Positions 36,410 to 46,244 of a DNA stretch of 64,000 nt are shown piece after piece (within the stretch, counting starts at the first letter, position 1; every line of letters begins with the position of its first letter). The notes under the pieces are model-generated. The model ran no database searches. It had not been told where the DNA came from and worked only from the letters and a program-made list of their open reading frames with translations. The position numbers were made by a program, and so were the translations under genes. The DNA comes from an uncultured Peptostreptococcaceae bacterium (GTDB lineage: Bacteria; Bacillota; Clostridia; Peptostreptococcales; Peptostreptococcaceae): NCBI GenBank assembly GCA_947072565.1, contig CAMTIM010000043.1:62001-126000 (forward strand), read 5' to 3'.

Positions 36410-37690
36410 ATGAATATATTAGGATTAATAGTTGAATACAATCCTTTTCATAATGGACACTTGTACCATTTAACTAAATCTTTAGAAATAACTAAAGCTA
36501 CTCATAGTGTAGCTATAATGAGCGGTAACTTTTTACAAAGAGGTGAACCTGCTTTGTTTGATAAATATACGCGCGCAGAAATAGCCGTAAAAAATGGTGT
36601 CGATTTAGTTATAGAATTGCCAACTATGTTTGCATGTCAAAGTGCAGAATTTTTTGCTAACGGAGCCATTACTACTCTTAATTCGCTAAATTGTATAGAT
36701 TCTATCTGTTTTGGTAGCGAAGAGGGTAATGTTGATGTTCTTTATATAGTTTCAAATATATTAGTTAATGAGCCGCAAGAATTCAAAGATTTTTTAAAAA
36801 ATCATTTGGATAAGGGTATGCTATACCCTACTGCTCGTAGCCTTGCTCTATTTGACTATATTGATAAATACAAATTATTAGATATTTCAAAGGAAAATCT
36901 TTTATCACTATTAAATTCCTCTAATAATATTTTAGGCCTAGAGTATATAAAATGTCTACTAAAATTAAAAAGTAATATAAAACCTTTTACAATATCTAGA
37001 GTATCATCTTCATATAATTGCGAAAATATAGATAGTGATATTTGCTCTGCAACTGCAATAAGAAAATCTTTAAAAGACTTTAATGATTTATCTCTTATTA
37101 AAGATGTTGTACCTTATACTACTTATAGTTTCCTAAAATCTAAATTAAACTCTAATTTTTCACCTATGTTTGATGATAAATATTTTGATTTAATTAACTC
37201 AATAGTTCTTAGAGATTGTGATATTTTAAATAAATACTTTGATGTCAACGAAGGAATTGAAAATAAAATATATCAAAATGTATTTACATCTACCTCTCTT
37301 AGAGACTTACAGTTATCTGTAAAATCAAAAAGATACACATTAACTAAAATTAAACGAACTCTTAATAATATCTTACTAGGCATAACAAAGGATGATATGA
37401 ATATTGTTAAAAATATAAATAGCATGCCTTATATAAGAGTTTTAGCATTCAATGATAAAGGACGAGAAATTTTAAAAACTATAAAAAATAATTCTGACAT
37501 TAATATTATCAATAAGTTTTCAAATATATCATTTAATATGGATGATGATGTATTTAAAACATTAATAAACTATGATATAAAAGCTAGTAATATCTATAAT
37601 ATGATCTACTATCAAAACAATAAACATTTACTAAAAGGTCCTATGGATTACTACACTACGCCTATTTATGTTAAAAATACTATAAAATAA
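36410..37690 (+). CDS. tmcAL: tRNA(Met) cytidine acetate ligase TmcAL (YlbM)
   Basis: Makes N4-acetylcytidine at the wobble position of elongator tRNA-Met, using acetate and ATP in B. subtilis. The 426-aa protein has the nucleotidyltransferase head [13 protein letters not shown] at the N-terminus (HxGH-like), [22 protein letters not shown], and the conserved ATAIRKSL near 220. Good AAAGGAGA site before the ATG. It faces ackA, which makes acetate; the link is suggestive only. Confidence 0.92.
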   Translation: MNILGLIVEYNPFHNGHLYHLTKSLEITKATHSVAIMSGNFLQRGEPALFDKYTRAEIAVKNGVDLVIELPTMFACQSAEFFANGAITTLNSLNCIDSICFGSEEGNVDVLYIVSNILVNEPQEFKDFLKNHLDKGMLYPTARSLALFDYIDKYKLLDISKENLLSLLNSSNNILGLEYIKCLLKLKSNIKPFTISRVSSSYNCENIDSDICSATAIRKSLKDFNDLSLIKDVVPYTTYSFLKSKLNSNFSPMFDDKYFDLINSIVLRDCDILNKYFDVNEGIENKIYQNVFTSTSLRDLQLSVKSKRYTLTKIKRTLNNILLGITKDDMNIVKNINSMPYIRVLAFNDKGREILKTIKNNSDINIINKFSNISFNMDDDVFKTLINYDIKASNIYNMIYYQNNKHLLKGPMDYYTTPIYVKNTIK

Positions 37691-37710
37691 TATAAATTGC
37701 CTTTAGTATA

Positions 37711-37744
37711 AATAGAGCACAGCTTAATAACTGCGCTCTATTTT
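37711..37744. terminator. Bidirectional terminator between tmcAL and the lactate operon
   Basis: Inverted repeat AATAGAGC / GCTCTATT with an inner CAG/CTG pairing, flanked by T-rich sequence on both strands. It lies between convergent genes and can serve both. Confidence 0.75.
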
Positions 37745-37760
37745 AGTTTGATTAAAATAT

Positions 37761-39152
37761 TTAATATATTTTGCCTGGATTTAAAATGTTTTTAGAATCA
37801 AATACTGATTTTATATTTTTTATTAATCCCATATATGCTTCACTTTGAGATTCATGTAAATATTCTTTTTTAGCATATCCTATACCATGTTCTCCTGAAA
37901 CTTGACCTCTAAGTTCTCTTGATTTTTTATACATATGATCAAAAGTTTCTTTTAATTTCATTTCCCACTCTTTATCATTCATGTCATCTCTTAATGTGTA
38001 GACATGTAAATTCCCATCACCTGCATGACCAAAACTTTTTATTCTTACATTTAATTCATTTTGAAGATCATGAGTGTATCTTATAAACTCTGCAACCTTA
38101 TCTCTAGGGACAACAACATCGCATTCATCCATTTCTGTTGTAGATGCCTTTATAGCCTCTAGAAAAGCCCCTCTTGCAGACCATATAGATTCATTTCTTT
38201 CTTGTGTATCAGATATAAATACATCGTATGCTCCATTTTCCAAACAAAGATGCGCTACATTTTCATATTCCTTTTCAATCTCTTCTTTACTATTTCCATC
38301 AAATTTTAATAAAAGATACGCATCTGATGTATTGTCCGGAAATTTTTTGCCTAAAAATTCTTCTGCTGCAAGTATTACATCTCTTTCCATAAACTCTATT
38401 GCAGTTGGTATAGATTTTGATTTTATTATTTTAGGCACTGTTTCTATAGCTGCAGATAAATCTGGGAAAGGTATTAATAAACTTATATCTTTTTTAGGAA
38501 GCGGTAGTAATTTAAGCATAGCTTTAGTTACTATTCCTAAAGTACCTTCTGACCCTACTATTAAGTCTTTTATACTATATCCAGAACTATTTTTAACTAC
38601 TTTCCCTCCTATATTTATAATTTCACCATTAGGAAGTACTATTTCTAAACCTCTTACATAGTCTCTTGTTACGCCATATTTAACAGCTCTCATACCACCT
38701 GCATTAGTATTTATGTTTCCTGCTATTGTAGCACTTTTCTCCCCTGGATCAGGTGGATAAAATAAGTCTCTTTCCTGAACATACTGACCTATTGTCATAA
38801 GCAATACACCTGGTTCTACTGTCAATGTTAAGTTTTCTTCATCTAGTTCTAATATTTTATTCATTTTGCTTAAATTAAGCATTATTCCTCCATGAATTGC
38901 TACTGCTGCCCCAACTAACCCTGTTCCTTGACCTCTAGGAGTTACTGGTATGTTATTTTCATAAGCATATTTCATTATTTTAGACACTTGCTCTGTATTA
39001 TGTGCATATATAAGTACTTCTGGATATTTTTCAATTCCACCTAATTCATCATGCGAGAAATCTTCACTTATATCTTTTCCTACAATTATTTCGTCTTCCC
39101 CACAAGTGCTTATTAAAAACTCTATATCATTTTCATCAATTTTTTTATACAT
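37761..39152 (-). CDS. FAD-dependent lactate dehydrogenase of the EtfAB-linked type
   Basis: A 463-aa GlcD-family oxidase: FAD-binding PCMH domain ([14 protein letters not shown] near 55; [17 protein letters not shown] near 135) and C-terminal FAD-oxidase domain ([26 protein letters not shown]). Being last in an operon with etfB, etfA, a lactate racemase and a lactate permease, it fits LctD of Acetobacterium woodii, which couples lactate oxidation by NAD to ferredoxin oxidation (electron confurcation). D-lactate is the probable direct substrate, given the racemase. Glycolate or another 2-hydroxyacid is the alternative. Confidence 0.87.
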   Translation of the reverse strand: MYKKIDENDIEFLISTCGEDEIIVGKDISEDFSHDELGGIEKYPEVLIYAHNTEQVSKIMKYAYENNIPVTPRGQGTGLVGAAVAIHGGIMLNLSKMNKILELDEENLTLTVEPGVLLMTIGQYVQERDLFYPPDPGEKSATIAGNINTNAGGMRAVKYGVTRDYVRGLEIVLPNGEIINIGGKVVKNSSGYSIKDLIVGSEGTLGIVTKAMLKLLPLPKKDISLLIPFPDLSAAIETVPKIIKSKSIPTAIEFMERDVILAAEEFLGKKFPDNTSDAYLLLKFDGNSKEEIEKEYENVAHLCLENGAYDVFISDTQERNESIWSARGAFLEAIKASTTEMDECDVVVPRDKVAEFIRYTHDLQNELNVRIKSFGHAGDGNLHVYTLRDDMNDKEWEMKLKETFDHMYKKSRELRGQVSGEHGIGYAKKEYLHESQSEAYMGLIKNIKSVFDSKNILNPGKIY

Positions 39153-39164
39153 TTTTATCCCCCC

Positions 39165-40376
39165 CTATTCTTCTACTGTTAATGCCATCTCTAATTGGTT
39201 TTGCTCTATTTTTTCTATTATTTTAGGAATTATCTCATATAAATCTCCTACTAAAGATATGTGAGCTACATCAAATATAGGAGCCTTTTCATCTTGATTT
39301 ATAGCTACTATATAGTCTGAACCTTGCATCCCTGCCACAAATTGTACAGCCCCAGATACACCACAAGTTATTATAAGTCTTGGTTTTACAGTTCTTCCAC
39401 TTAGACCTATTTGTTTCCTTGCATCTATCCATCCAGCTTCTATTAGTGGTCTTGTTCCTGCAATTTGGGCACCTAATACATCAGCTAATTTATAAATCAT
39501 ATTCATATCATCTTGTTTCTTAATAGCTCTACTTGCTACTACTATAACTTCTGCATCTTCAAGACCAACTTCTTTAGTTTTAGCCTTTATATCTAATACA
39601 TTTATTTTAGAAACTAGATCTTCTTTTTTTATATTACATAAAGTAACTTTTCCAGTTGGGTTTTCAACTTGTTCTGGTGCTGAGAATATTTTATATCTAA
39701 CTGTTGCAAATTGTGGTCTATTATTTGGTGTATGTATATGAGCCATTATATTACCGCCAAAGGCTGGTCTAATTTGATCTAAGTCTGTATTTTCTTGTAT
39801 ATCAAGTATCGTACAATCTGCTGTAAGACCTGTTTTAAATCTAGCTGCAAGTCTTGGCGCAAGAGATCTTCCTAAAGTAGTTCCCCCAACTAACATTATT
39901 GTAGGCTTTATATTTTCTATAAAATTTTCTACTGCTTTAGTGTATGGTTCTATTCTAAAGTCTTTAAATTCTATATCATCATAAACAAATACTTCATCCA
40001 CTCCATAAGACAATAATTTATCGCACTTATCTTTTATATTACTTCCTACAAATACACAATAAACTGGATGGTTTATTTTTGCTGCCATTTCACGAGCTTT
40101 ACCTATAAGTTCATACGTTACAGGATGTATTTCACCTTCATGATGATCTACATATACAGTTATTCCCTTCCACGCATCTTTATCTATTTCTATTTTTTTA
40201 TCTTCTATAAATTCAAATACTCCTTTTGGACCTTTTTTAACACATAATTTACACATCTTACATCCAGAGTTTATTTCTAATTTATCGTTAACCACTTCTA
40301 TTGCATTAAATGGACATATTTCAATTGCTTCTTTAAAATCTTTTACTTTCTCATGATTTATAACTATTTTAGCCAT
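39165..40376 (-). CDS. etfA: Electron transfer flavoprotein alpha subunit with ferredoxin-like N-terminus
   Basis: A 403-aa EtfA, about 70 residues longer than a plain EtfA because of an N-terminal domain with four Cys (C21, C39, C42, C45) spaced to hold one [4Fe-4S] cluster. The C-terminal FAD-binding motif is GLSGRTVKPRLIITCGVSGAVQF. The same fusion occurs in LctC of A. woodii. It forms the LDH-Etf complex with the genes at 37761 and 40390. Confidence 0.93.
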   Translation of the reverse strand: MAKIVINHEKVKDFKEAIEICPFNAIEVVNDKLEINSGCKMCKLCVKKGPKGVFEFIEDKKIEIDKDAWKGITVYVDHHEGEIHPVTYELIGKAREMAAKINHPVYCVFVGSNIKDKCDKLLSYGVDEVFVYDDIEFKDFRIEPYTKAVENFIENIKPTIMLVGGTTLGRSLAPRLAARFKTGLTADCTILDIQENTDLDQIRPAFGGNIMAHIHTPNNRPQFATVRYKIFSAPEQVENPTGKVTLCNIKKEDLVSKINVLDIKAKTKEVGLEDAEVIVVASRAIKKQDDMNMIYKLADVLGAQIAGTRPLIEAGWIDARKQIGLSGRTVKPRLIITCGVSGAVQFVAGMQGSDYIVAINQDEKAPIFDVAHISLVGDLYEIIPKIIEKIEQNQLEMALTVEE

Positions 40377-40389
40377 TTGTTACTCCCCC

Positions 40390-41178
40390 TTACACTAATT
40401 TTAAATCTTTTAGCTTCCCTACTAAAATATCAGTTGTTTCTTCTGCACTTCCTCTTAAAATTTCCTTTTCATTATTTGAAGCAGGAGGGAAGATTTTTAA
40501 AACTTGAGTTGGTGAACCATTTAGCCCATAATTATTTTCATTTTGATCTTCAAAATCTTTTAAACTATACATTTGTATATCTCTATCTTTTGTTTTTAAT
40601 CCTAATTTAAAAGAAGGAAGTCTCGGTTGGAATATTCCTTTTTCAACTGTTATTAAGCATGGATATTGTATCTCACAAACCTCTAATGTATTTGGCATAT
40701 CAACCTCTACAACTATAGCTTCATCTTTAACTTCTATTATTTTAGTCACATTTGTAACATGAGGTATATTTAAAAACTCTGCTATTTCTGGCCCAACTTG
40801 AGCAGTATCTCCATCTGTTGTTTGTTTTCCACATATTATCAAATCAGGATTTCCTACCTTTTTAATTCCTTGTGATAATGTGTATGATGTTGCAAGTACA
40901 TCAGCTCCTGCAAACTTTCTATCACTTACTATTGCTCCTTCATCGACTCCCATCATAAAACTTTCTTCGATTATTTGTTTAGCTTGTGGAGGTCCCATAG
41001 TTATTACTTTTAAAGTAGCACCTTTTTCTTGTTTTATTCTAAGAGCTGTTTCTAATGCATATAAGTCATATGGATTCATCTTAGAATCTACACCATCTCT
41101 TTTTAATACACCTGTTTTTTCGTCAACTTCTACTTCACTAGTTCCTGGAACTTGTTTAATACATGTTAAAATCTCCAT
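40390..41178 (-). CDS. etfB: Electron transfer flavoprotein beta subunit
   Basis: A 262-aa EtfB with CIKQVPGTSEVEVDE at the N-terminus and the conserved GKQTTDGDTAQVGPEIAEFL near residue 120. In the confurcating complex it would carry the second FAD and bind NAD. It starts 16 bp after larA and ends 13 bp before etfA. Confidence 0.94.
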   Translation of the reverse strand: MEILTCIKQVPGTSEVEVDEKTGVLKRDGVDSKMNPYDLYALETALRIKQEKGATLKVITMGPPQAKQIIEESFMMGVDEGAIVSDRKFAGADVLATSYTLSQGIKKVGNPDLIICGKQTTDGDTAQVGPEIAEFLNIPHVTNVTKIIEVKDEAIVVEVDMPNTLEVCEIQYPCLITVEKGIFQPRLPSFKLGLKTKDRDIQMYSLKDFEDQNENNYGLNGSPTQVLKIFPPASNNEKEILRGSAEETTDILVGKLKDLKLV

Positions 41179-41194
41179 AGTTTTTCCCCCTTAT

Positions 41195-42469
41195 CTATTT
41201 TACTATCACAGATACTCCATCTGGAATAACCACAACTTTTGAGTCTTTCCCTTTAATCTCTAGAGCCATCTTTAAAGCTTCGTCAAAATTATATGCATGT
41301 TTCATATGCATGTTTTTTATCATTTCAGGATTACATTGATCTGTAACCATTATTACTGTATATTTTTCTAATATTCTAGCCAGTATTTGAAATTCCCATT
41401 GATCAGGAGTTGTATTGCCTCTTCCAACTTTTCTTACAGATTCTAATATAGCAGTTGGTGATTTTGCATTAGCTATGTTGTCATAAAAAGATTGACCTCC
41501 GTGACCATCATTGCATGCACAAATCATTATTATGACTCCACCCTCATTACATGTAGCTTCTGCTGCTGTCATACCTTTTACTGATTGATATATATTTTGA
41601 TCTAGAGGATAACCCCCATTTGTACTTACCACTATATCAGCTTTATGAGAATCTATTTTAGATAACTCAGTTACAAATTTACATCCTTTAATATGTGCAT
41701 CTTCTACATCTCCAGCAAAAGATGCTATTACTTTTTTATCTTGATCTATTACAACATTTACTATAAATGCTAATTTAGCAGTTTTAGCAGCATATACCAT
41801 ATCTTCATGTATAGGGTTATTTTTTAAAGTGCCTGTTCTTGCATTTTCACTATCTATAAAATCACTGCAATGGTTATACATTATAGTTTTTGCTGATGCT
41901 ATACCTGGAAGTATACTCTTCCTTCCACCTGAAAATCCTGCAAAAAAATGAGGTTCTATAAATCCTTCTGCTATTAGGAGATCTGCTTCATATGCAAGCT
42001 TATTTATATAAAAATCTCCTCCAGACGGTAACACCCCTGCCTTAATCATCTTGCTATCATCTGTAGATATATGCATTACGATTTCTTCATTATTTACTAT
42101 TTCCTCACCCATTTTATAAATTAATTCTTCTCTTGTACTAGGTCTATGAAATCCAGTAGCAACTAAAATTTTTATATTTATATTTGGATTTGATTCTCTT
42201 AGTCTTCTTAATATTATAGGCATTGTTATTTTGCTAGGTACTGGTCTAGTATGGTCACTTGTTATTATTACTACATTTTTTTTACCTTTTACTAATTGTT
42301 CTATATGTTTTGAACCTATTGGATTGTCCATAGATTGCTCTACTATTTCTTGTTGCGTTTTATTTACTTTATAGTTATGTGCTTTTGATTGTAATATTTT
42401 TGATAAATTCTTATCTGCAATATTTAAAATCATTCCCTCTTTTGAATAAGGTACTTTTAAAATAGCCAT
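41195..42469 (-). CDS. larA: Lactate racemase LarA family protein
   Basis: A 424-aa nickel-pincer enzyme of the LarA family, which interconverts L- and D-lactate. Family motifs: TSDHTRPVPSKI near 72, TGFHRPSTREE near 108 (catalytic His), EPHFFAGFSGGRKSILPG near 174 (second His and the Lys that anchors the cofactor). LarB, LarC and LarE, needed to make the cofactor, are not in this window. Other LarA homologues act on different hydroxyacids; the permease and LDH neighbours favour lactate. Confidence 0.9.
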   Translation of the reverse strand: MAILKVPYSKEGMILNIADKNLSKILQSKAHNYKVNKTQQEIVEQSMDNPIGSKHIEQLVKGKKNVVIITSDHTRPVPSKITMPIILRRLRESNPNINIKILVATGFHRPSTREELIYKMGEEIVNNEEIVMHISTDDSKMIKAGVLPSGGDFYINKLAYEADLLIAEGFIEPHFFAGFSGGRKSILPGIASAKTIMYNHCSDFIDSENARTGTLKNNPIHEDMVYAAKTAKLAFIVNVVIDQDKKVIASFAGDVEDAHIKGCKFVTELSKIDSHKADIVVSTNGGYPLDQNIYQSVKGMTAAEATCNEGGVIIMICACNDGHGGQSFYDNIANAKSPTAILESVRKVGRGNTTPDQWEFQILARILEKYTVIMVTDQCNPEMIKNMHMKHAYNFDEALKMALEIKGKDSKVVVIPDGVSVIVK

Positions 42470-42492
42470 TTTTCCACCCCCTATGTATTTGA

Positions 42493-44055
42493 CTAAATTT
42501 TAAATAAGTAACTACCAAAATAAACTAGTATTCCTAGTATAATTACATATCCTAAGCAAAATTTAACTGTTGAGCTAAAAATCTTACCTTCTTTACCTAT
42601 AAGACCTGTAGCAGAAGTAGCTATAGCTATACTTTGAGGAGAAATCATTTTTCCAGCAGTTGCTCCTGCAGTATTTGCTGCTGCTATCCAATATGGACTT
42701 ATACCTAAAGACGTAGCTGCTTGAGTTTGTAGCCCTCCAAACAATATATTTGCTGATGTATCGCTGCCTGTTACAAAAGTTCCTATGGAACCTAATAATG
42801 GCGATATTATAGGGTAAAATGATCCTGTTATTGCACATAGCCCAAAAGATATTGAACTTGTCATTCCGCTGTAAGACATGATTTTTGAAATTGCTACTAT
42901 AGATGTTATTGTTATAAATGATTTTGTTAATTGTTTTATTGTTTCTATAAATACATTTAACATAGTTGAAATTTTCACCTTTTGAATTAATCCAGCTATA
43001 AAAGTGGAAATTATAATCATCATCCCTGGTGTGTTTATCCATGTAAAAGATGTCGCTTTAGCTCCTTCTCCAGTGTAAACTTGTATCTTACTGGTAAATT
43101 TAGCTAAAAATTCATTAATTGAGGGGAATAAAGGGCTAGCTATTAGTATTAAAATGCATAGAAGTATGTATGGAAGCCATGCTAATAATCCTTCTCTAAA
43201 TGTTACTTTACTTTGAGCTACTACATCACAATCTTGTGATTCTTCGATTTCTGTTTCTAATTTAGATTTCTTTTTGTTCATAGATTTTGCCATAAGTATC
43301 GTAGCTAACATACTACACAAACTTCCTATTAGTGCAGGTAATTCAGCTCCTAAATATTTTGCTACAAATATCTGTGGTATAGCAAACGCTACACCAGATA
43401 CTAAAGTTATCCAAAATACACCTTTTATAGCTTTAAAACTTTTTTTAGTTAAGATTACTAATGCAAATGGTATTATTATTATGAATGGTGCTAATTGAAT
43501 TGATACTAAGTAACTTAACTTCATCACATCTAAACCTGTAACTGTAGCTAATGTAGTAACAGGTATTCCTATTGCTCCAAATGCTGTAGGTACAGTGTTT
43601 GCTATAAGGCATATTATTGCTGCAAATATGGGATTAAAGCCAATTGAAGCTAGTATACTTGCTGGAATTGCAACAGCAGTTCCATACCCTGCAACAGCTT
43701 CTAAAAATCCTCCAAATCCCCAAGCTAATATAAGCACTTGTATTCTTTGATCTGTGGTTATACTAGATAACATTTTTTTCATGGTATCCATACTCTTTGT
43801 TTTTACAGCTAAATTATAAGTAAATAACGCTGCAACTATAACTAAAAGTATTGGCCAGATGGCAATCAAGATCCCTTCTAGAGATGCTGTAACTGCATTT
43901 AAAAACGTCATCTTCCAAAATATAAGAGCTATTATAAATGTCAAAATAGCAGTAAAAAGGCATGTCTTATGCGCTGGAAATTTTAAAATCCCTAAAGATA
44001 CTATTAACCATGCAATAGGAATAATCGCTATTGCGAATAATAGATATTCATTCAT
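42493..44055 (-). CDS. lctP: L-lactate permease LctP family
   Basis: A 520-aa permease with about 13 membrane segments. Family hallmarks are AWGFGGFLEAVAGYGTAVAIPA near residue 112 and the C-terminal TGSDTSANILFGGLQ and AGATAGKMISPQSIAIA. An in-frame TTG at 44058 directly precedes the ATG at 44055; the GGAGG site is 7 nt from the ATG. First gene of the lactate operon. Confidence 0.95.
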   Translation of the reverse strand: MNEYLLFAIAIIPIAWLIVSLGILKFPAHKTCLFTAILTFIIALIFWKMTFLNAVTASLEGILIAIWPILLVIVAALFTYNLAVKTKSMDTMKKMLSSITTDQRIQVLILAWGFGGFLEAVAGYGTAVAIPASILASIGFNPIFAAIICLIANTVPTAFGAIGIPVTTLATVTGLDVMKLSYLVSIQLAPFIIIIPFALVILTKKSFKAIKGVFWITLVSGVAFAIPQIFVAKYLGAELPALIGSLCSMLATILMAKSMNKKKSKLETEIEESQDCDVVAQSKVTFREGLLAWLPYILLCILILIASPLFPSINEFLAKFTSKIQVYTGEGAKATSFTWINTPGMMIIISTFIAGLIQKVKISTMLNVFIETIKQLTKSFITITSIVAISKIMSYSGMTSSISFGLCAITGSFYPIISPLLGSIGTFVTGSDTSANILFGGLQTQAATSLGISPYWIAAANTAGATAGKMISPQSIAIATSATGLIGKEGKIFSSTVKFCLGYVIILGILVYFGSYLFKI

Positions 44056-44106
44056 CAAGCTTCCTCCCCTTTTTTATTGTTTTATGACGGTCACTTGAAT
44101 GATGGT

Positions 44107-44123
44107 AAGTGGTGTTACCACTT
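44107..44123. promoter_or_regulatory. Probable GntR/FadR-type operator of the lactate operon
   Basis: AAGTGGT-GTT-ACCACTT is a perfect palindrome of 17 bp. The core TGGTGTTACCA fits the TGGTnnnACCA pattern of FadR/LldR-type regulators. It lies downstream of the -10 of the lctP promoter and next to the gene for such a regulator, so repression by that protein is the direct inference. Confidence 0.8.
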
Positions 44124-44131
44124 TTATTTTA

Positions 44132-44160
44132 ATAGTATTCTATAGTATTCCGCAGCGCAA
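44132..44160 (-). promoter_or_regulatory. Candidate SigA promoter of the lactate operon
   Basis: Minus strand TTGCGC (44155-44160), 17-nt spacer, TACTAT (44132-44137). It is followed by the 17-bp palindrome and lies about 77 bp before lctP. Confidence 0.6.
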
Positions 44161-44161
44161 C

Positions 44162-44194
44162 CATTGTTTGAAAATTAACAATTTTCAAACAATG
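44162..44194. repeat. Perfect 15-bp inverted repeat spanning the regulator stop codon
   Basis: Arms 44162-44176 and 44180-44194 (CATTGTTTGAAAATT and its complement) with a 3-bp centre. The last eight codons of the GntR gene form one arm. No T-run follows on either strand, so it is not a classical terminator. It may be a transcript-end stabilising hairpin or a second operator. Confidence 0.75.
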
Positions 44195-44900
44195 TAACCT
44201 CCATATAACTTTTCCCTATAACTTCCATATGTTCTTTCATTTTTTCATAAGCTAAGTCTGGGTTTTTATCTCTAATAGCTTCATATATTGCGTTATGTTT
44301 TTCAAATAAAATTTCATCTCCCCAATACTTGGTTATTATTTTATCTCTTGCATCTTCTATGAAATTTTCAAATAACTTTGATGACATAAGGAAAAAACTT
44401 TCAATAAGATAATTTTTACTAATTAATACTAATTTATTGTGAAACTTTTGATCTAATAAAACTACCGTTTTTTTATTATAAGGAACTTCAGTTTCTTTTC
44501 TCATTTCATCTATTATAAATTTTAGCTCCATACAATCTTCTTCTGTAGCTCTTAGAGCTGCGAGTTTAACTATTTGCAACTCAAATATTTCTCTTAGTTC
44601 TAAGATATCTTTCCAAGTACCATCATTTAATTTAAATATCATAGACAATGGCTCTATTAATGATTTGTCTATGTTGGTGCATATAAAATTACCTTCACCT
44701 TGTTTACTATCAATTACTCCCATAGTTTCTAATACTCTAATAGCTTCTCTTATTGAAGTTCTACTAACATTCATCTGTTCCGATAATTCTCGTTCTGATG
44801 GTAGTTTATCCCCTTTTTTAAGTTCGCCGTTTAATATCCTCTGTTGTATTTGTTCAATCACTTGCTCATAAACTTTCTTACTAGAAATACTTTTAAACAT
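44175..44900 (-). CDS. GntR family, FadR subfamily regulator of lactate genes (LldR-like)
   Basis: A 241-aa regulator with a winged helix-turn-helix (about 8-75; LPSERELSEQMNVSRTSIREAIRVLE) and a C-terminal FCD ligand domain with likely metal-binding residues (E/D and His around LDQKFHNKLV). It is directly upstream of the lactate operon on the same strand and probably represses it in the absence of lactate. RBS AAGGGGG before the ATG at 44900. Confidence 0.92.
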   Translation of the reverse strand: MFKSISSKKVYEQVIEQIQQRILNGELKKGDKLPSERELSEQMNVSRTSIREAIRVLETMGVIDSKQGEGNFICTNIDKSLIEPLSMIFKLNDGTWKDILELREIFELQIVKLAALRATEEDCMELKFIIDEMRKETEVPYNKKTVVLLDQKFHNKLVLISKNYLIESFFLMSSKLFENFIEDARDKIITKYWGDEILFEKHNAIYEAIRDKNPDLAYEKMKEHMEVIGKSYMEVTLFENC

Positions 44901-45024
44901 TTTATTCCCCCTTAATAAAATCTTAGATGTCTGTATATATTATACTCCTTTAAACTTTTCATTCATATATATTTTACTAATTTAATATAATTATCTTATA
45001 CTATAAGTTTATTAGGTGGTAATT

Positions 45025-46230
45025 ATGAAAAAAAGTAAATTAGTAATTTTTTTTATGCCTGTATTCATTGTTTTATTTTTAATCTTAGGAATAATAATCT
45101 TTCCTAATGAATCTATAATCGCTGCAAAAGAAGGTCTAAATATTTGGACTAGTGTATTGATTCCATCTCTTTTGCCATTTGTAATTGGTGCTAACTTAAT
45201 TGTAGATTTGAAAATAGTAGATATAATCGGTTTTATAATAAATCCTATTACAAGATTTATTTTTAATGTATCAGGCAAAAGTGCTTTAGTTTTTGCAATT
45301 TCAACTGTTTCTGGTTATCCAGTGGGTGCTAAGCTTGCGTCAGAACTTAGAAGTAGTTCTCAAATTTCTAAATACGAAGCTCAAAGATTAGTATCATTTT
45401 GTTCAACATCTGGTCCACTTTTTATAATCGGAGCCGTCGCTAATGGAATGTTTGAAAATGCTTCATTGGGCTATTTAATGCTTATTTGTCATTACTTAGC
45501 TGCTATATCTGTTGGTTTATTTTTCAGAAATTACGGAAAAGAAATTATTCCAAGATCATCTAATTCTTTAAAATCAAATATAAAGAATGTAATAAATACT
45601 AGATATTACAATAATCAAGGGTTCTTTGTTTTATTTGGAAATGCTGTTTTTAGTGGTGTAAATACATTATTAATGGTAGGTGGGTTTGTAATTGTTTTTT
45701 CAGTTATTTTTAAAATACTATCTTTATTTAACATTATATCTTTGATGTCATCTATATTATATATCCCGTTATCTTTATTTGGTGTTACAAAAGAACTTTG
45801 CTATGCTTTTATTAGTGGGCTTTTCGAAATGACTATAGGATGCAATAAAATAGCAGGTGTTGCGTCTGCACCACAAGTCCTAAAAACAGTCCTAGCAAGC
45901 TTTTTAATAAGCTTTAGTGGTTTATCTATATTAGCTCAATGTTGTAATTTTTTAGCTAAAACAGATATTAATGTTGGTTTATACATATTTAGTAAGTTTT
46001 TACATGGTATTTTATCAGGATTATTCACATTTTTATTATATCCACTATCTAAATCTACGGCCTTAGTTTCTAATTTTTCTAGCTTATATGATGCGCTGTA
46101 CGACAATATAATCTGGAACTATTATATTTCAAACTACAAAATATTACTTCCTATTTTTGTAATAATTTATATATTATTATCTTTAATATTTATAGAAAAA
46201 ACTAGCTATAAAAGAAAAAAAGAAAGCTAA
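45025..46230 (+). CDS. ylbJ: Sporulation integral membrane protein YlbJ
   Basis: A 401-aa polytopic membrane protein with a nucleoside-recognition (Gate) type domain, including GYPVGAKLASEL and the SGLFEMTIGCNKIAG region. In B. subtilis YlbJ is SigE-dependent and needed for full spore heat resistance. The frame opens at a GTG at 45016, but AGGTGG sits 5 nt before the ATG at 45025, the preferred start. It is plus-strand, divergent from the lactate regulator and convergent with the coiled-coil gene. Confidence 0.88.
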   Translation: MKKSKLVIFFMPVFIVLFLILGIIIFPNESIIAAKEGLNIWTSVLIPSLLPFVIGANLIVDLKIVDIIGFIINPITRFIFNVSGKSALVFAISTVSGYPVGAKLASELRSSSQISKYEAQRLVSFCSTSGPLFIIGAVANGMFENASLGYLMLICHYLAAISVGLFFRNYGKEIIPRSSNSLKSNIKNVINTRYYNNQGFFVLFGNAVFSGVNTLLMVGGFVIVFSVIFKILSLFNIISLMSSILYIPLSLFGVTKELCYAFISGLFEMTIGCNKIAGVASAPQVLKTVLASFLISFSGLSILAQCCNFLAKTDINVGLYIFSKFLHGILSGLFTFLLYPLSKSTALVSNFSSLYDALYDNIIWNYYISNYKILLPIFVIIYILLSLIFIEKTSYKRKKES

Positions 46231-46244
46231 TGCTTTCTTTTTTA
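46215..46244. terminator. Terminator between convergent ylbJ and the coiled-coil gene
   Basis: Stem AGAAAGC / GCTTTCT (46221-46227, 46232-46238) with the ylbJ stop codon in the loop, followed by a T-run on the plus strand and flanked by an A-run that serves the minus strand. It is bidirectional and overlaps the end of ylbJ. Confidence 0.85.

Noticed and set aside
42593-43042. A 149-codon minus-strand frame within lctP
   Set aside because: It is a shadow in another frame of lctP; its Asn/Tyr/Ser-rich product is typical of a shifted membrane-protein frame.
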